Source of the DNA: Neobacillus cucumis
Lineage (GTDB): Bacteria; Bacillota; Bacilli; Bacillales; Cytobacillaceae
Assembly: GCF_016908975.1 (NCBI RefSeq)
Contig: NZ_JAFBEX010000013.1
Location: forward strand, 1 to 64,000
Length of the DNA stretch: 64,000 nucleotides
Direction: 5' to 3'
Shown here: piece by piece, positions 42,928-50,586 of the stretch
Layout of the letters: each line of letters starts with the position of its first letter
How positions within the stretch are numbered: the first letter of the stretch is position 1
The notes under the pieces: generated by a model
Databases searched by the model: none
Seen by the model: the letters and a program-made list of their open reading frames with translations, nothing else
What the model was told of the DNA's origin: nothing
Made by a program: the position numbers and the translations under genes

Positions 42928-43219
42928 TTAAACAAACGTTTAGTTAATAAGAGATATTAGGGTGATGTGTCGAAGCGTGTTGTGTGTGACTAATCTCAGC
43001 ATTAATCATGGTTGCATCTTCTCGCAGCATTACGTATAAATGGACCTAAACCCAATGCTTATAAGGGTTTTAGTAGATTTAAACAAACGTTTAATTAGTT
43101 TCTATCTTTCTACAAAATTTTTGAGGATTTGGTTCCTGAAATCTAGGTGTATCAACGGATTAAGGGATTTTAATTAAACGTTTGTGTAGTATTTTTTACC
43201 AATTTAAACAAACGTTTAA
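42928..43219. repeat. Four copies of a TTAAAC-N4-GTTTAA dyad
   Basis: TTAAACAAACGTTTA(G/A) at 42928-42942, 43079-43094 and 43204-43219, and the inverted form TTAAACGTTTGT at 43174-43185. The shape resembles TetR-type operators. No regulator gene is adjacent. They lie between the tandem array and the convergent end of the VOC gene, an odd place for operators of a known promoter. Confidence 0.7.
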
Positions 43220-43246
43220 TTAGTTTTTTGCAAAGATTAAGACAAA

Positions 43247-43277
43247 GAAAAACGAGGATGTTGGCCTCCTCGTTTTT
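43247..43277. terminator. Terminator after the VOC gene
   Basis: AAAAACGAGGA pairs with TCCTCGTTTTT. The hairpin serves the minus-strand VOC gene and could work in both directions. Confidence 0.93.
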
Positions 43278-43707
43278 AAAAAGAAATCATTGCTCCGCGT
43301 TCGTCAAAGACAGAGCTTGGATTCCAGGCAACTTCCCAGAGGTTCTTTTCAGGATCGGCAAAGTAAGCTGTGCGCCCGCCCCAGAAAGCATTACTTGGTT
43401 CTCTTGTAATGATCCCTCCTACTTGACGGATTTGTTCAATGGTAGAGTCTACTTGGTCGGGCTTTTCAACATTAATAGCAAAAGTTACAGGACGGAAGGT
43501 TTCAGGGGGGGATGAGAATTCAACTCCTGAATCTTTTGCTAGTTCCGCAATTGGAAAAATTGAAAGCAAGACGCCGGCTGTTTTAAAGACAGCATAATCA
43601 TCAGAACTAGACTCTGTTTGATCCCAACCTAAAGAATTATAAAAAGATCGAAGTACTGGTAAGTTATAAGCTCCAATTGTTAGTAAACTTACTCTTTGTG
43701 GGACCAT
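43276..43707 (-). CDS. VOC-family (glyoxalase/bleomycin resistance fold) protein
   Basis: A 143-residue protein with two beta-alpha-beta-beta-beta halves. The N-terminal VSLLTIGAYNLPVLRSFYNSLGW and C-terminal GGRTAYFADPEKNLWEVAWNP are typical of the vicinal oxygen chelate family. The C-terminal glutamate (in LWEVAW) is a usual metal ligand, but the N-terminal ligand is not clearly conserved (TIGAYN). The substrate cannot be told. Single gene on the minus strand with its own terminator. Confidence 0.88.
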   Translation of the reverse strand: MVPQRVSLLTIGAYNLPVLRSFYNSLGWDQTESSSDDYAVFKTAGVLLSIFPIAELAKDSGVEFSSPPETFRPVTFAINVEKPDQVDSTIEQIRQVGGIITREPSNAFWGGRTAYFADPEKNLWEVAWNPSSVFDERGAMISF

Positions 43708-43887
43708 ATTTTCATTCCTCCAATTTAGTTTTGTTAGTAGATAATGTTCTTCAACAGTGACTAGTTTCCTTTAAATTTAGAGAAAAATTAAAAATGCCTT
43801 TGCCGAAAAGCGTTTCCTTAGTTTAATCACGTCACAAAATGGTAAGATTTAGTTAAGTGGGTATCTCAAAGGATGCGAGGCTAAAGA

Positions 43888-44424
43888 ATGACTATTTTTA
43901 TAGCGTTGTTAAGAGGCATTAATGTTGGCGGGCATCATAAGATAAAAATGGCAGATTTGAAAAGTCTATTAGAATCGATGGGCTTACATAAAGTAAAAAC
44001 ATATATACAAAGTGGAAATGTTTTGTTTGAGTCGGAAGAGGAGGAAGCCCAGCTTACTAAGCGAATGGAGGAAAAACTAAATCATACCTTTGGTTTTCCT
44101 GTTCCAGTTGTTTTAAGAACGGCTGAGGACCTTCATCAGATCACCCTCGATTGTCCCTATTCTAGTGATACATGGAAAGAGGGGGAAAGTGTTCAAGTAG
44201 CTTTTTTAGGCGGAGAGCCTTCTCAAGAGGGCGTTGACCACATGTACACCTATAATAATGAAACAGAAGAATGCAAAATCGAGGGCAGGGAAGTTTACTT
44301 TTATTTCCGCAAAAGTATTAGGGATTCAAAGCTGGCAGCACAGCTTCCAAAACTCGGGGTTACAGCAACGGTCCGAAATTGGAAGACCGTTATTAAACTG
44401 GCAGACCTGTCAAAAACAATTTAA
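43888..44424 (+). CDS. DUF1697 protein
   Basis: A 178-residue protein matching DUF1697: FIALLRGINVGGHHKIKMADLK at the start, TYIQSGNVLFES, and KLGVTATVRNWKTVIKLADL at the end. No catalytic function is established for the family as far as I know. It has no membrane segment. The gene is followed 16 bp later by a thioredoxin-like gene, so the two are probably one unit. The start at 43888 follows GAGGCTAAAG. Confidence 0.88.
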   Translation: MTIFIALLRGINVGGHHKIKMADLKSLLESMGLHKVKTYIQSGNVLFESEEEEAQLTKRMEEKLNHTFGFPVPVVLRTAEDLHQITLDCPYSSDTWKEGESVQVAFLGGEPSQEGVDHMYTYNNETEECKIEGREVYFYFRKSIRDSKLAAQLPKLGVTATVRNWKTVIKLADLSKTI

Positions 44425-44440
44425 CGGGAGGATTTGCAAG

Positions 44441-44989
44441 ATGAATTTAAATCAATGGTTTGAAAAAGGAATGGCAGCGGACGAGTACATCGGTTCTATG
44501 AAAAAGAATAAAGATGAAATGCTGTCCATTTATGAGAAATTCCGTTTAACAGCAGAGGATCAAAGCAAACTGGAGGCTTTAAAGGAGCAGCGCCTGAGGG
44601 TCATTGCTCTAACAGAGGATTGGTGTGGGGATGCGCTGCTGAATAACCCGATTTTGATGAAGATAGCTGAGGCAGCAGGTATCCAACTACGTTTTCTCCT
44701 CCGTGACCAAAATCTCGAGCTAATGGACCAATACCTGACCAATGGCACTTCACGAGCGATTCCTATTTACATTTTTCTAAATGAAGAAGGAACGGAGAAG
44801 GTGGTATGGGGACCAAGGGCACCTGAAATGCAGACGCTTGTAACGGAGAAACGCGCGGGGCTTCCGGATAAGGATGCACCTGATTTCCAGGAGAAGCAAA
44901 TGGCGTTATATAAAGAGTTAAGGGAATCGTATCAGAAGGATGCAGGGATTTGGCAAACGGTAGCTGATAGCATAATTTCAAAGCTTTAA
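44441..44989 (+). CDS. Thioredoxin-like family protein
   Basis: A 182-residue protein starting MNLNQWFEKGMAADEYIG at an ATG preceded by GGGAGGATTTG. The thioredoxin-fold core is indicated by VIALTEDWCGDALLNNPILMKIA (about 56-78) and SRAIPIYIFLNEEG (about 104-118). Only one cysteine is kept at the active site (WCGD instead of WCxxC), so a normal dithiol exchange is unlikely. Role unknown. It lies downstream of the DUF1697 gene and is closed by a terminator. Confidence 0.85.
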   Translation: MNLNQWFEKGMAADEYIGSMKKNKDEMLSIYEKFRLTAEDQSKLEALKEQRLRVIALTEDWCGDALLNNPILMKIAEAAGIQLRFLLRDQNLELMDQYLTNGTSRAIPIYIFLNEEGTEKVVWGPRAPEMQTLVTEKRAGLPDKDAPDFQEKQMALYKELRESYQKDAGIWQTVADSIISKL

Positions 44990-44998
44990 TAAAGGTGA

Positions 44999-45031
44999 GG
45001 GGCACTTCCAAATGGAAGGCCCCTGTTTTTA
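44999..45031 (+). terminator. Terminator after the thioredoxin-like gene
   Basis: GGGGC-ACTTCC pairs with GGAAG-GCCCC around AAAT, followed by TGTTTTTAA. Confidence 0.93.
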
Positions 45032-45066
45032 ATGATAAAAAAGTATAAAATCGACCTTTGAAAATT

Positions 45067-45187
45067 GTCTAGCTCCAGCGCCTAGCCCCTCGAGGTCTTA
45101 AGCCACTCCCATAATTGAAGGCAAAAAGCGCCTTCCTTTTGGAAACGTCTTAAGCTTTCCGGGGCTGCTCAAGGCGCTTGCGCTTCT
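45067..45187. repeat. Structured dispersed repeat, copy at 45 kb
   Basis: Same element as at 28289-28410: it begins GTCTAGCTCCAGCGCCTAGC, has an inner hairpin GAAGGC/GCCTTC, and ends GGGGCTGCTCAAGGCGCTTG plus CGCTT. It lies directly against the stop codon of the plsY gene, so it could also form the end of that transcript. Confidence 0.9.
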
Positions 45188-45189
45188 TA

Positions 45190-45813
45190 TTACATGCTCT
45201 TTGGCGGGATGCGGTCGCTTTTTATATTTTTATCGTTGATTTTCGGTTCAATGCCAAGAATGAAGTTACGTATGTTGGAGCGGTGTAAGTATAGTAAAAA
45301 AAGTGAGAATAATAAAAAGATAAGTTCTAATTCTAGTTTAGGGGAGATGAATGCATAAATCAGCATGCTAAGACCAACCGAGATAGACCCTAAAAATACA
45401 TATTTGGTTAGGAAAATGACTAGGAAGAAGGTAATGTAGGCGATGATGAGTAAGGGAATGTTGGTCATCAACAGGGCGCCGGCAGTAGTTGCGATCGCTT
45501 TACCGCCGCGAAAGCCTGCAAAAATGGGAAAACAGTGGCCAACGACGGCCATGAGACCAAAGAATAACGGTTCGGCATCAAGATGAAAGTAGATTGGCAG
45601 ATAGGCAGCTAAGGCGCCTTTTGCCAAATCAATGAAGAGGACGAAAATAGCCCATTTCTTTCCAAAGACTCTTAGGCTGTTGGTAGCTCCTGGATTTTTG
45701 CTTCCCAGTTCACGTATATCGACATCAAAAAACAGCTTGCCTACTATTAAGGCGGTTGGAATGCTTCCAAGTAAGTAGGAAGCCAAGAGTAACAACCAGA
45801 ACAATTGCATCAT
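45190..45813 (-). CDS. plsY: Acyl-phosphate:glycerol-3-phosphate acyltransferase
   Basis: A 207-residue integral membrane enzyme of the PlsY family, which transfers acyl groups from acyl-phosphate to glycerol-3-phosphate in phospholipid synthesis. About five membrane spans are visible. The three family motifs are present: GSIPTALIVGKL, GSKNPGATNSLR and GFRGGKAIATTAGAL (canonical GGKGVATxxG, so slightly altered), with VVGHCFPIF between. The altered third motif and the location away from parE/parC suggest a paralogue. Two adjacent ATGs (45813, 45810) are possible; GAGGGG lies just upstream. Confidence 0.88.
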   Translation of the reverse strand: MMQLFWLLLLASYLLGSIPTALIVGKLFFDVDIRELGSKNPGATNSLRVFGKKWAIFVLFIDLAKGALAAYLPIYFHLDAEPLFFGLMAVVGHCFPIFAGFRGGKAIATTAGALLMTNIPLLIIAYITFFLVIFLTKYVFLGSISVGLSMLIYAFISPKLELELIFLLFSLFLLYLHRSNIRNFILGIEPKINDKNIKSDRIPPKSM

Positions 45814-46248
45814 CCCCTCAAAAAGGATTTCCTATTAGAATTCTATCATACTATTTGTTAATTATAACAATTGCGAGACGTCAGGAATGTTCGCATGATG
45901 CAGGGCAGACTTTGGTCAAGTTGCTTATAGCTATGCAAGTTAAAGAGAAGATATACCTATGGCATTAATGGATAGCCTTCAGCTGCAGGACTGATGCCTT
46001 TTAAAATACCGTAAGAGAGTGCCATTTTTGTGTCTCAAGAATAACAGAATAGTAACCTTGAAACGTTTGAGGAAAGTGCCTTGCACGTTTTTTTGTTGTT
46101 CGATTTATTTAGTTGGAGTATGACCAAATTTTTACAAATGACTTGTTAAGATAAAAAAGTCGTATTAATTTTTTTATTTTGTGTAGGGGTAGTTGAGTGG
46201 AGTTTCGTCTATTGATGTGAAAGAGATAAAAGAAAGGGGGAGAGAACG
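45814..46248. other. Intergenic region before the sigma operon
   Basis: About 435 bp without a gene. TGAAACGTTTGAGG near 46060 resembles the TGAAAC -35 element of ECF promoters, but no convincing CGTC-type -10 follows at the usual distance. No repeat or RNA was recognised. Confidence 0.4.
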
Positions 46249-46794
46249 ATTAGTGATATAGATTTAATTGAAAGAGTGCTTGCTGGCAATGACCATGCCT
46301 TTCGCCTTTTGGTCGAGAAGTATCGCAATGATGTGTTCCGGACCATCTTTGCTATTCTTCGCGATTCAAAGGAAGCAGAAGATGCTTCACAGGAAGTGTT
46401 TATGAAACTTTATAACTCTCTCTCCCGATATGAAAATCAAGGGTTTAAAACGTGGATGACACGCATTGCCGTTAACCATGCGATAGATGTAAAGCGGAAA
46501 CAGGAAAGGCGCAGAGAGGATGTTGTAGGCGCCTTAGAACAGCAGGAGTTAGGAACTCCAAGGGATAGTGTGGAAAAGGAAGTTATCGCCTTTGATCAAC
46601 GCCGTCTGGTTCAGAAGAAGCTGAATGAGGTACCGGAAAATTACCGGGAAGTGATTTATGGTTTTTACATAGAGGAAAAGAGCTATCAGCAAATGGCGGA
46701 AGAACAAAATGTTCAGGTGAAAACGATTGAAACCAAATTGTACCGGGCGAGAAACTGGATGAAAAGGAATTGGAAGGAGGACGATTTTTCATGA
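46249..46794 (+). CDS. ECF-type RNA polymerase sigma factor
   Basis: A sigma-70 family protein of the extracytoplasmic-function group. Region 2 (LVEKYRNDVFRTIFAILRDS...AEDASQEVFMKLY) and region 4 (VPENYREVIYGFYIEEKSYQ...VKTIETKLYRARNWMKR) are clear. The start is unusual. The only well-placed ribosome binding site, AGGGGGAG (46235-46242), points to an ATT at 46249 that would give 181 residues starting with SDIDLIERVLAGNDHAF, as typical ECF factors do. The next in-frame start, GTG 46276, has no ribosome binding site and would cut this N-terminus. The stop overlaps the anti-sigma ATG (ATGA). I cannot assign it to sigV, sigX, ylaC or another named factor. Confidence 0.88.
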   Translation: MSDIDLIERVLAGNDHAFRLLVEKYRNDVFRTIFAILRDSKEAEDASQEVFMKLYNSLSRYENQGFKTWMTRIAVNHAIDVKRKQERRREDVVGALEQQELGTPRDSVEKEVIAFDQRRLVQKKLNEVPENYREVIYGFYIEEKSYQQMAEEQNVQVKTIETKLYRARNWMKRNWKEDDFS

Positions 46795-47255
46795 AGCATT
46801 ATAGTTACGCAGAATGGCAGCAATACGTGAAGGACGAGATGGGTAATAGTCTCCGTGAAGAGTTGGAAGGTCATCTTTATACATGTGATCAATGTCTAGA
46901 CATATACCTACAAGCTGTAACAGCAAATGAAACATCCCTGCCAACCCTTCCAAACGAAACCCAATTCACTGACCGCGTAATGGAAATGGTGCCTGTCACC
47001 AATTGCAACGTTAGCAAAGTGGAAATAACCAAAAGGGTGCCTGACACCCGGTTGTTTCATTATTTGCTGGCGGCGGCTGCGACTCTGTTACTAATGTTTA
47101 CGGGGGTGTTTCAGACGCTGGCTTCGTATACGAGTGCGTTTGAGAAACCGATGATTCAGGAAAAGAAGCCTAAGCCTTCTGTGACGGAAGGAGTTATCAA
47201 TAGGACATTTGCATGGATGGATTCGATAGAAAAGAAGGAGGCAATTAAGAAATGA
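46791..47255 (+). CDS. Membrane anti-sigma factor (zinc-finger type)
   Basis: A 154-residue protein. The N-terminal cytoplasmic anti-sigma zinc module shows H28-x3-C32-x2-C35 (GHLYTCDQC), and a single membrane span lies at about 88-110 (LFHYLLAAAATLLLMFTGVF), followed by an outer tail. It overlaps the sigma stop by 4 nt with GGAAGGAGGAC as ribosome binding site, so sigma and anti-sigma are made together. The linker between zinc module and span (about 66-86) contains two short palindromes at DNA level, a possible repeat insertion. It should hold the sigma factor at the membrane until a signal arrives. Confidence 0.87.
   Translation: MKHYSYAEWQQYVKDEMGNSLREELEGHLYTCDQCLDIYLQAVTANETSLPTLPNETQFTDRVMEMVPVTNCNVSKVEITKRVPDTRLFHYLLAAAATLLLMFTGVFQTLASYTSAFEKPMIQEKKPKPSVTEGVINRTFAWMDSIEKKEAIKK
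46988..47048. repeat. Pair of GGTGCCTG(T/A)CACC dyads within the anti-sigma gene
   Basis: GGTGCCTGTCACC at 46988-47000 and GGTGCCTGACACC at 47036-47048 bracket about 35 bp inside the linker-coding part. A related GGTGTCTGTCACC is in the terminator at 28206. The reading frame stays open, adding roughly VPVTNC...RVPDT. Confidence 0.6.
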
Positions 47256-48337
47256 AAAGTTCAACCAAGGCATTAACATTATCGCTTTTTCCCGGGCTAG
47301 GTCATATTTATTTTGGTAACACCATACGCGGGGTTCTGTATTTACTTTCGGTGGTTGGACTGGCATTTATAACGATTATTTCATTAATCACCAATAACAA
47401 GGAATTTGCCATCTTAGCTTTTTTAGCCGGAATCTTTATATATTTGGTCAGCTTTATCGATATGGGTGTCCAAATTTCGAAACAAAAAAAGGCACAACTC
47501 GCGGAAGGGAGCTCAAATCTTGAAAATCAAAATAAAGCCTCTCAGGATTCAGAACGCTTCTACACAATTGTCCTTTCCTTTATCCCGGGGCTAGGGCACT
47601 TTCAAATCGGTCTCATGAACAGGGGCTTAACACTGTTAGCTTCGTTTTTAGGGCTGGGCGTTATGGTGATGTTCGTAACGGCCATGTCCAATCGCGCAGA
47701 GTTTATGGTTTTCTTGGCAGTATTGCCGATTATCTGGGTTTATGGATTCTTTGATGCCGTACAGCAGGTGAATAAAAAGCAGCGCGGCGAAGAGCTCGTG
47801 GATCGAACCATCTTTGAGGACTTTGAAATGCGTCGGGAAGACGGCAAAAAGAGTAAATCAATTGCCACCTTTCTTTCCATCTTCCCAGGAGCGGGACATC
47901 TTTATTTAGGCCTGCAGCGCCGCGGAATCCAGTTAATGGCGGCATTCTTGTTCTCTATTTATATCCTAGATGTTTTAAGACTCGGAATCTTCTTGTTTTT
48001 AATTCCAATCATCTGGTTCTACAACTTCTTTGATGCCATGCAAAAAGTCTCCAGATACGGAGTAGAACAGGTTGAGGATGAACCGATTATTGCGTATTTC
48101 CTTAACCACCAAAAATGGGTTGGAATTGGACTTGTCTTGTTAGGTGTTTACTATTTATTTATGAACATCCTGCTGCCAGCCTTTTCACCCATCATCAACC
48201 GATTAATTAACGTGGATATCATGTATTGGATTCAAGGATATTTCCAAACCGCACTTGTATGTGTCCTCTTGATTGGCGGTGGAATCAAGCTTTTATCCGG
48301 AAGTAAACAAAAAAGGGAGGTAAAGAGCCATGAGTAA
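47252..48337 (+). CDS. Triplicated TM2-type membrane protein
   Basis: A 361-residue membrane protein made of three internal repeats about 100 residues apart. Each opens with a TM2-like turn, P-G-x-G-H-x-x-x-G (FPGLGHIYFG at 13-22, IPGLGHFQIG at 111-120, FPGAGHLYLG at 211-220), followed by two membrane spans and an (F/I)D-x-x-x-Q motif (SFIDMGVQI 67-75, GFFDAVQQV 165-173, NFFDAMQKV 258-266). Two more spans end the protein. TM2 proteins usually carry one such hairpin. It overlaps the anti-sigma stop by 4 nt and is likely part of the signal-sensing side of this operon; that role is inference. Confidence 0.8.
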   Translation: MKSSTKALTLSLFPGLGHIYFGNTIRGVLYLLSVVGLAFITIISLITNNKEFAILAFLAGIFIYLVSFIDMGVQISKQKKAQLAEGSSNLENQNKASQDSERFYTIVLSFIPGLGHFQIGLMNRGLTLLASFLGLGVMVMFVTAMSNRAEFMVFLAVLPIIWVYGFFDAVQQVNKKQRGEELVDRTIFEDFEMRREDGKKSKSIATFLSIFPGAGHLYLGLQRRGIQLMAAFLFSIYILDVLRLGIFLFLIPIIWFYNFFDAMQKVSRYGVEQVEDEPIIAYFLNHQKWVGIGLVLLGVYYLFMNILLPAFSPIINRLINVDIMYWIQGYFQTALVCVLLIGGGIKLLSGSKQKREVKSHE

Positions 48338-48425
48338 GTGGGGACGCAGAATGGCAGGCTTTGTGCTGATTGGAGCCGGAATGGGGTTCCTTTTTAGAAA
48401 AAGAAAGGGGGAACATAAAGAATGA
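48330..48425 (+). CDS. 31-residue single-span membrane protein
   Basis: An open frame of 31 codons that overlaps the previous gene by 8 nt and the next by 4 nt (ATGA), preceded by a good ribosome binding site GGGAGG (48314-48319). The peptide has a basic N-terminus (MSKWGRR), a glycine-rich hydrophobic middle (AGFVLIGAGMGFLF, residues 9-22) and a strongly basic end (RKRKGEHKE). It looks like a one-pass membrane peptide with both ends charged. The tight overlaps and the ribosome binding site are the evidence that it is translated. No family recognised. Confidence 0.72.
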   Translation: MSKWGRRMAGFVLIGAGMGFLFRKRKGEHKE

Positions 48426-49339
48426 GGACTTGGCGCGTTGGAACATTTTCGATGGGAGCCTCGCTTATTATGCTCGGTCTTTTCCTTTTCTTTTCAAAGT
48501 TTCTCGGTTTGCAGCTAGCTGAAGTTTTAATGGCTTGGTGGCCGGTATTACTGGTGGTTTTGGGTGGTGAAATCCTAATCTACTTATTCCTTTCACGCCA
48601 GGAACAGCCGTTCTTAAAATATGATTTTCTCAGCATTTTCTTTGTGGGCCTTATTGGTACAGCGGGTATTATTTTTGCTGTCCTCAGCTCAACGGGAGTT
48701 ATGGGCAAGGTGGAAGATGTAATGGCGAGGGAAGTGCGGTCCTATAATCTCCCAAATTTTAATTATAAAACGGATGACAGCATAAAACGTGTAGTAGTAA
48801 GAACAGTTGGTTATGATATGACGGTAGAAGCAACGGAGAGTAAAGAGGTCTCCATGTTTGGAACCTACAGAGTAGAAACCGCGAAAAAAACAGCTCTATT
48901 AAAAAATGCCCAAGATATTGTTACTGCTAATCAGAAGGGAGATACACTTTATCTTAATTTTAAGATGCTTCCCGAAGATGCTGGTCTGTTCCATTCACAG
49001 GGGATTCTAGCGGCAACACTCCTCATTCCTAATCATCTCAAGCTTGAAGTGGTCGGAAATACGGATTCGCTTAGCTTAAAGCCGCGCACGATAACAAACG
49101 ATTGGAATATTGACAGTACCTCGGACGTAACGGTTAATGTATTGAAAAATAGTAATTTATCTGTAGAGACGACCGATGTTGAGCAACTGCAAGGGAAGGA
49201 GTGGAACATCAAGGAGGAACCAAAGGGTAGCGACGAGTTAAATGCGACTTTAAAAAATGCGGTATATCAATCAGGTGAAGGTAAATATCGTATTCATATT
49301 AGCAATGCTTATGATGTTAACTTGAATGCAAATCAATAA
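48422..49339 (+). CDS. LiaF-like membrane protein with C-terminal adhesin-type domain
   Basis: A 305-residue protein. Three membrane spans (about 9-27, 39-57, 70-90) contain MAWWPVLLVVLGGEILIYL, typical of the LiaI/LiaF membrane region (DUF5668). The C-terminal 210 residues are predicted extracytoplasmic and beta-rich (IKRVVVRTVGYDMTVEATES, LLIPNHLKLEVVGNTDSLSL, repeated short strands), resembling the putative adhesin/toastrack domains found in cell-envelope stress operons. It starts in an ATGA overlap with the 31-residue gene and closes the sigma operon. It probably acts as a sensor or modulator of envelope stress. Confidence 0.75.
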   Translation: MRTWRVGTFSMGASLIMLGLFLFFSKFLGLQLAEVLMAWWPVLLVVLGGEILIYLFLSRQEQPFLKYDFLSIFFVGLIGTAGIIFAVLSSTGVMGKVEDVMAREVRSYNLPNFNYKTDDSIKRVVVRTVGYDMTVEATESKEVSMFGTYRVETAKKTALLKNAQDIVTANQKGDTLYLNFKMLPEDAGLFHSQGILAATLLIPNHLKLEVVGNTDSLSLKPRTITNDWNIDSTSDVTVNVLKNSNLSVETTDVEQLQGKEWNIKEEPKGSDELNATLKNAVYQSGEGKYRIHISNAYDVNLNANQ

Positions 49340-49431
49340 TTGATTCCAATATATTTGTAAGCTCGAATAATAATTGGTAGAATATTGAACTGACAACGCC
49401 AATTGTTATTTAAAAATTAGGATGATGATGA

Positions 49432-50376
49432 ATGAAAAGAGCAAGACTTATATACAATCCTACTTCAGGAAGAGAAATTCTGAAGCGTAACTTACCGGAA
49501 ATTTTAGAAAAACTGGAGATGGCCGGTTATGAAGCGTCCTGTCATGCCACCACTAGTGCAGCAGGAGATGCTACTCAGGCCGCAAGACTGGCAGTGGAAC
49601 GCCAATATGATGTGGTCATTGCAGCAGGCGGCGACGGCACGATACATGAAGTAGTAAACGGCCTAGCTGAACAAGAATATCGACCTAAATTAGGGATTAT
49701 CCCGGCTGGAACAACCAATGATTTTGCCCGAGCCCTTCAAATCCCTAGAGATATCGGGACAGCAGTGGACATTATCACCAGAGGGGAACTCATTCCTGTA
49801 GATATTGGCCGGATTAATGATCGTTATTTTATTAATATCGCTGGCGGAGGCCGGATAACTGAAATTACATATGAAGTGCCCAGCAAGTTAAAAACCATGC
49901 TCGGGCAGCTTGCTTACTATTTAAAAGGGATGGAAATGCTTCCGTCCATTAAGGCATCCGATCTCAAAATTGAGTACGATGGGAAGCTGTTTGAAGGGGA
50001 AGCGATGATGTTCCTTGTGGGGTTAACGAACTCGATTGGAGGATTCGAAAAGCTTGCACCGGACGCTTCCATTAATGACGGTTTATTCTCTTTATTGATT
50101 TTGAAAAAGGTAAACCTGGCTGAGTTTATTCGGATCTCGACGCTAGCCGTCCGCGGGGAGCATGTTAATGATCCGAATGTTATTTATACCCAGGCGAACC
50201 GCATTAAGGTTTATTCGGAAGAGAAAGTCCAATTAAATTTAGACGGAGAGTTTGGCGGTCTGCTTCCTGCAGAGTTTGAAAATCTTTACCGTCATCTGGA
50301 AGTGTTTGTACCTCTTGATGATATTCGTCCAAATGACCGTCCAACTGATTGGATATCAGGTACACGATATAGTTAA
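49432..50376 (+). CDS. dagK: Diacylglycerol kinase
   Basis: Soluble lipid kinase (314 residues) that phosphorylates diacylglycerol, recycling it to phosphatidate. In B. subtilis it is YerQ/DgkB and is linked to lipoteichoic acid turnover. The catalytic GGDGT motif is at 66-70 (AAGGDGTIHEVVNGL), followed by IIPAGTTNDFARAL and, near the end, LNLDGEFGG. The ATG follows AGGATGATGA. In B. subtilis dagK is followed by the yefA rRNA methylase; here two nicotinate salvage genes lie between. Confidence 0.95.
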   Translation: MKRARLIYNPTSGREILKRNLPEILEKLEMAGYEASCHATTSAAGDATQAARLAVERQYDVVIAAGGDGTIHEVVNGLAEQEYRPKLGIIPAGTTNDFARALQIPRDIGTAVDIITRGELIPVDIGRINDRYFINIAGGGRITEITYEVPSKLKTMLGQLAYYLKGMEMLPSIKASDLKIEYDGKLFEGEAMMFLVGLTNSIGGFEKLAPDASINDGLFSLLILKKVNLAEFIRISTLAVRGEHVNDPNVIYTQANRIKVYSEEKVQLNLDGEFGGLLPAEFENLYRHLEVFVPLDDIRPNDRPTDWISGTRYS

Positions 50377-50400
50377 GAAAAACGGAGGCACCTTGCACAG

Positions 50401-50424
50401 GGAAAAAAGTAGTTCATTTTTTCC
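50401..50424 (+). terminator. Hairpin after dagK
   Basis: GGAAAAAA pairs with TTTTTTCC around GTAGTTCA. Transcription end is plausible (T-run within the stem), but the pairing is A-U rich. Confidence 0.5.
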
Positions 50425-50469
50425 TAGGGGCTTATGACCCGAGCTCCTAGGCGCTGGGGCTAGACAATT
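50422..50469. repeat. Half copy of the structured dispersed repeat
   Basis: GCTTATGACCCGAGCTCC then TAGGCGCTGGGGCTAGACAA match, in reverse orientation, one end of the elements at 28 kb and 45 kb. The other end is missing, so this is a remnant. Confidence 0.75.
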
Positions 50470-50502
50470 CTCAAAGCCACTTTTATAATTTCTAATCTTA
50501 AG

Positions 50503-50532
50503 GTCCGTTCCTCATGGAGCGGACTTTTTTCC
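50503..50532 (+). terminator. Terminator between dagK and pncA
   Basis: GTCCGTTCC pairs with GGAGCGGAC around TCAT, followed by TTTTTTCC. Confidence 0.93.
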
Positions 50533-50586
50533 ATATTTTATGTATAATGGTTGCACTAGATTGTGTTAAGGAGAGGAGTCCAAAAA

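Noticed and set aside
42928..43219. CRISPR or phage attachment site made of the TTAAAC-GTTTAA dyads
   Set aside because: Spacing is irregular, one copy is inverted and no integrase, cas or tRNA gene is nearby.
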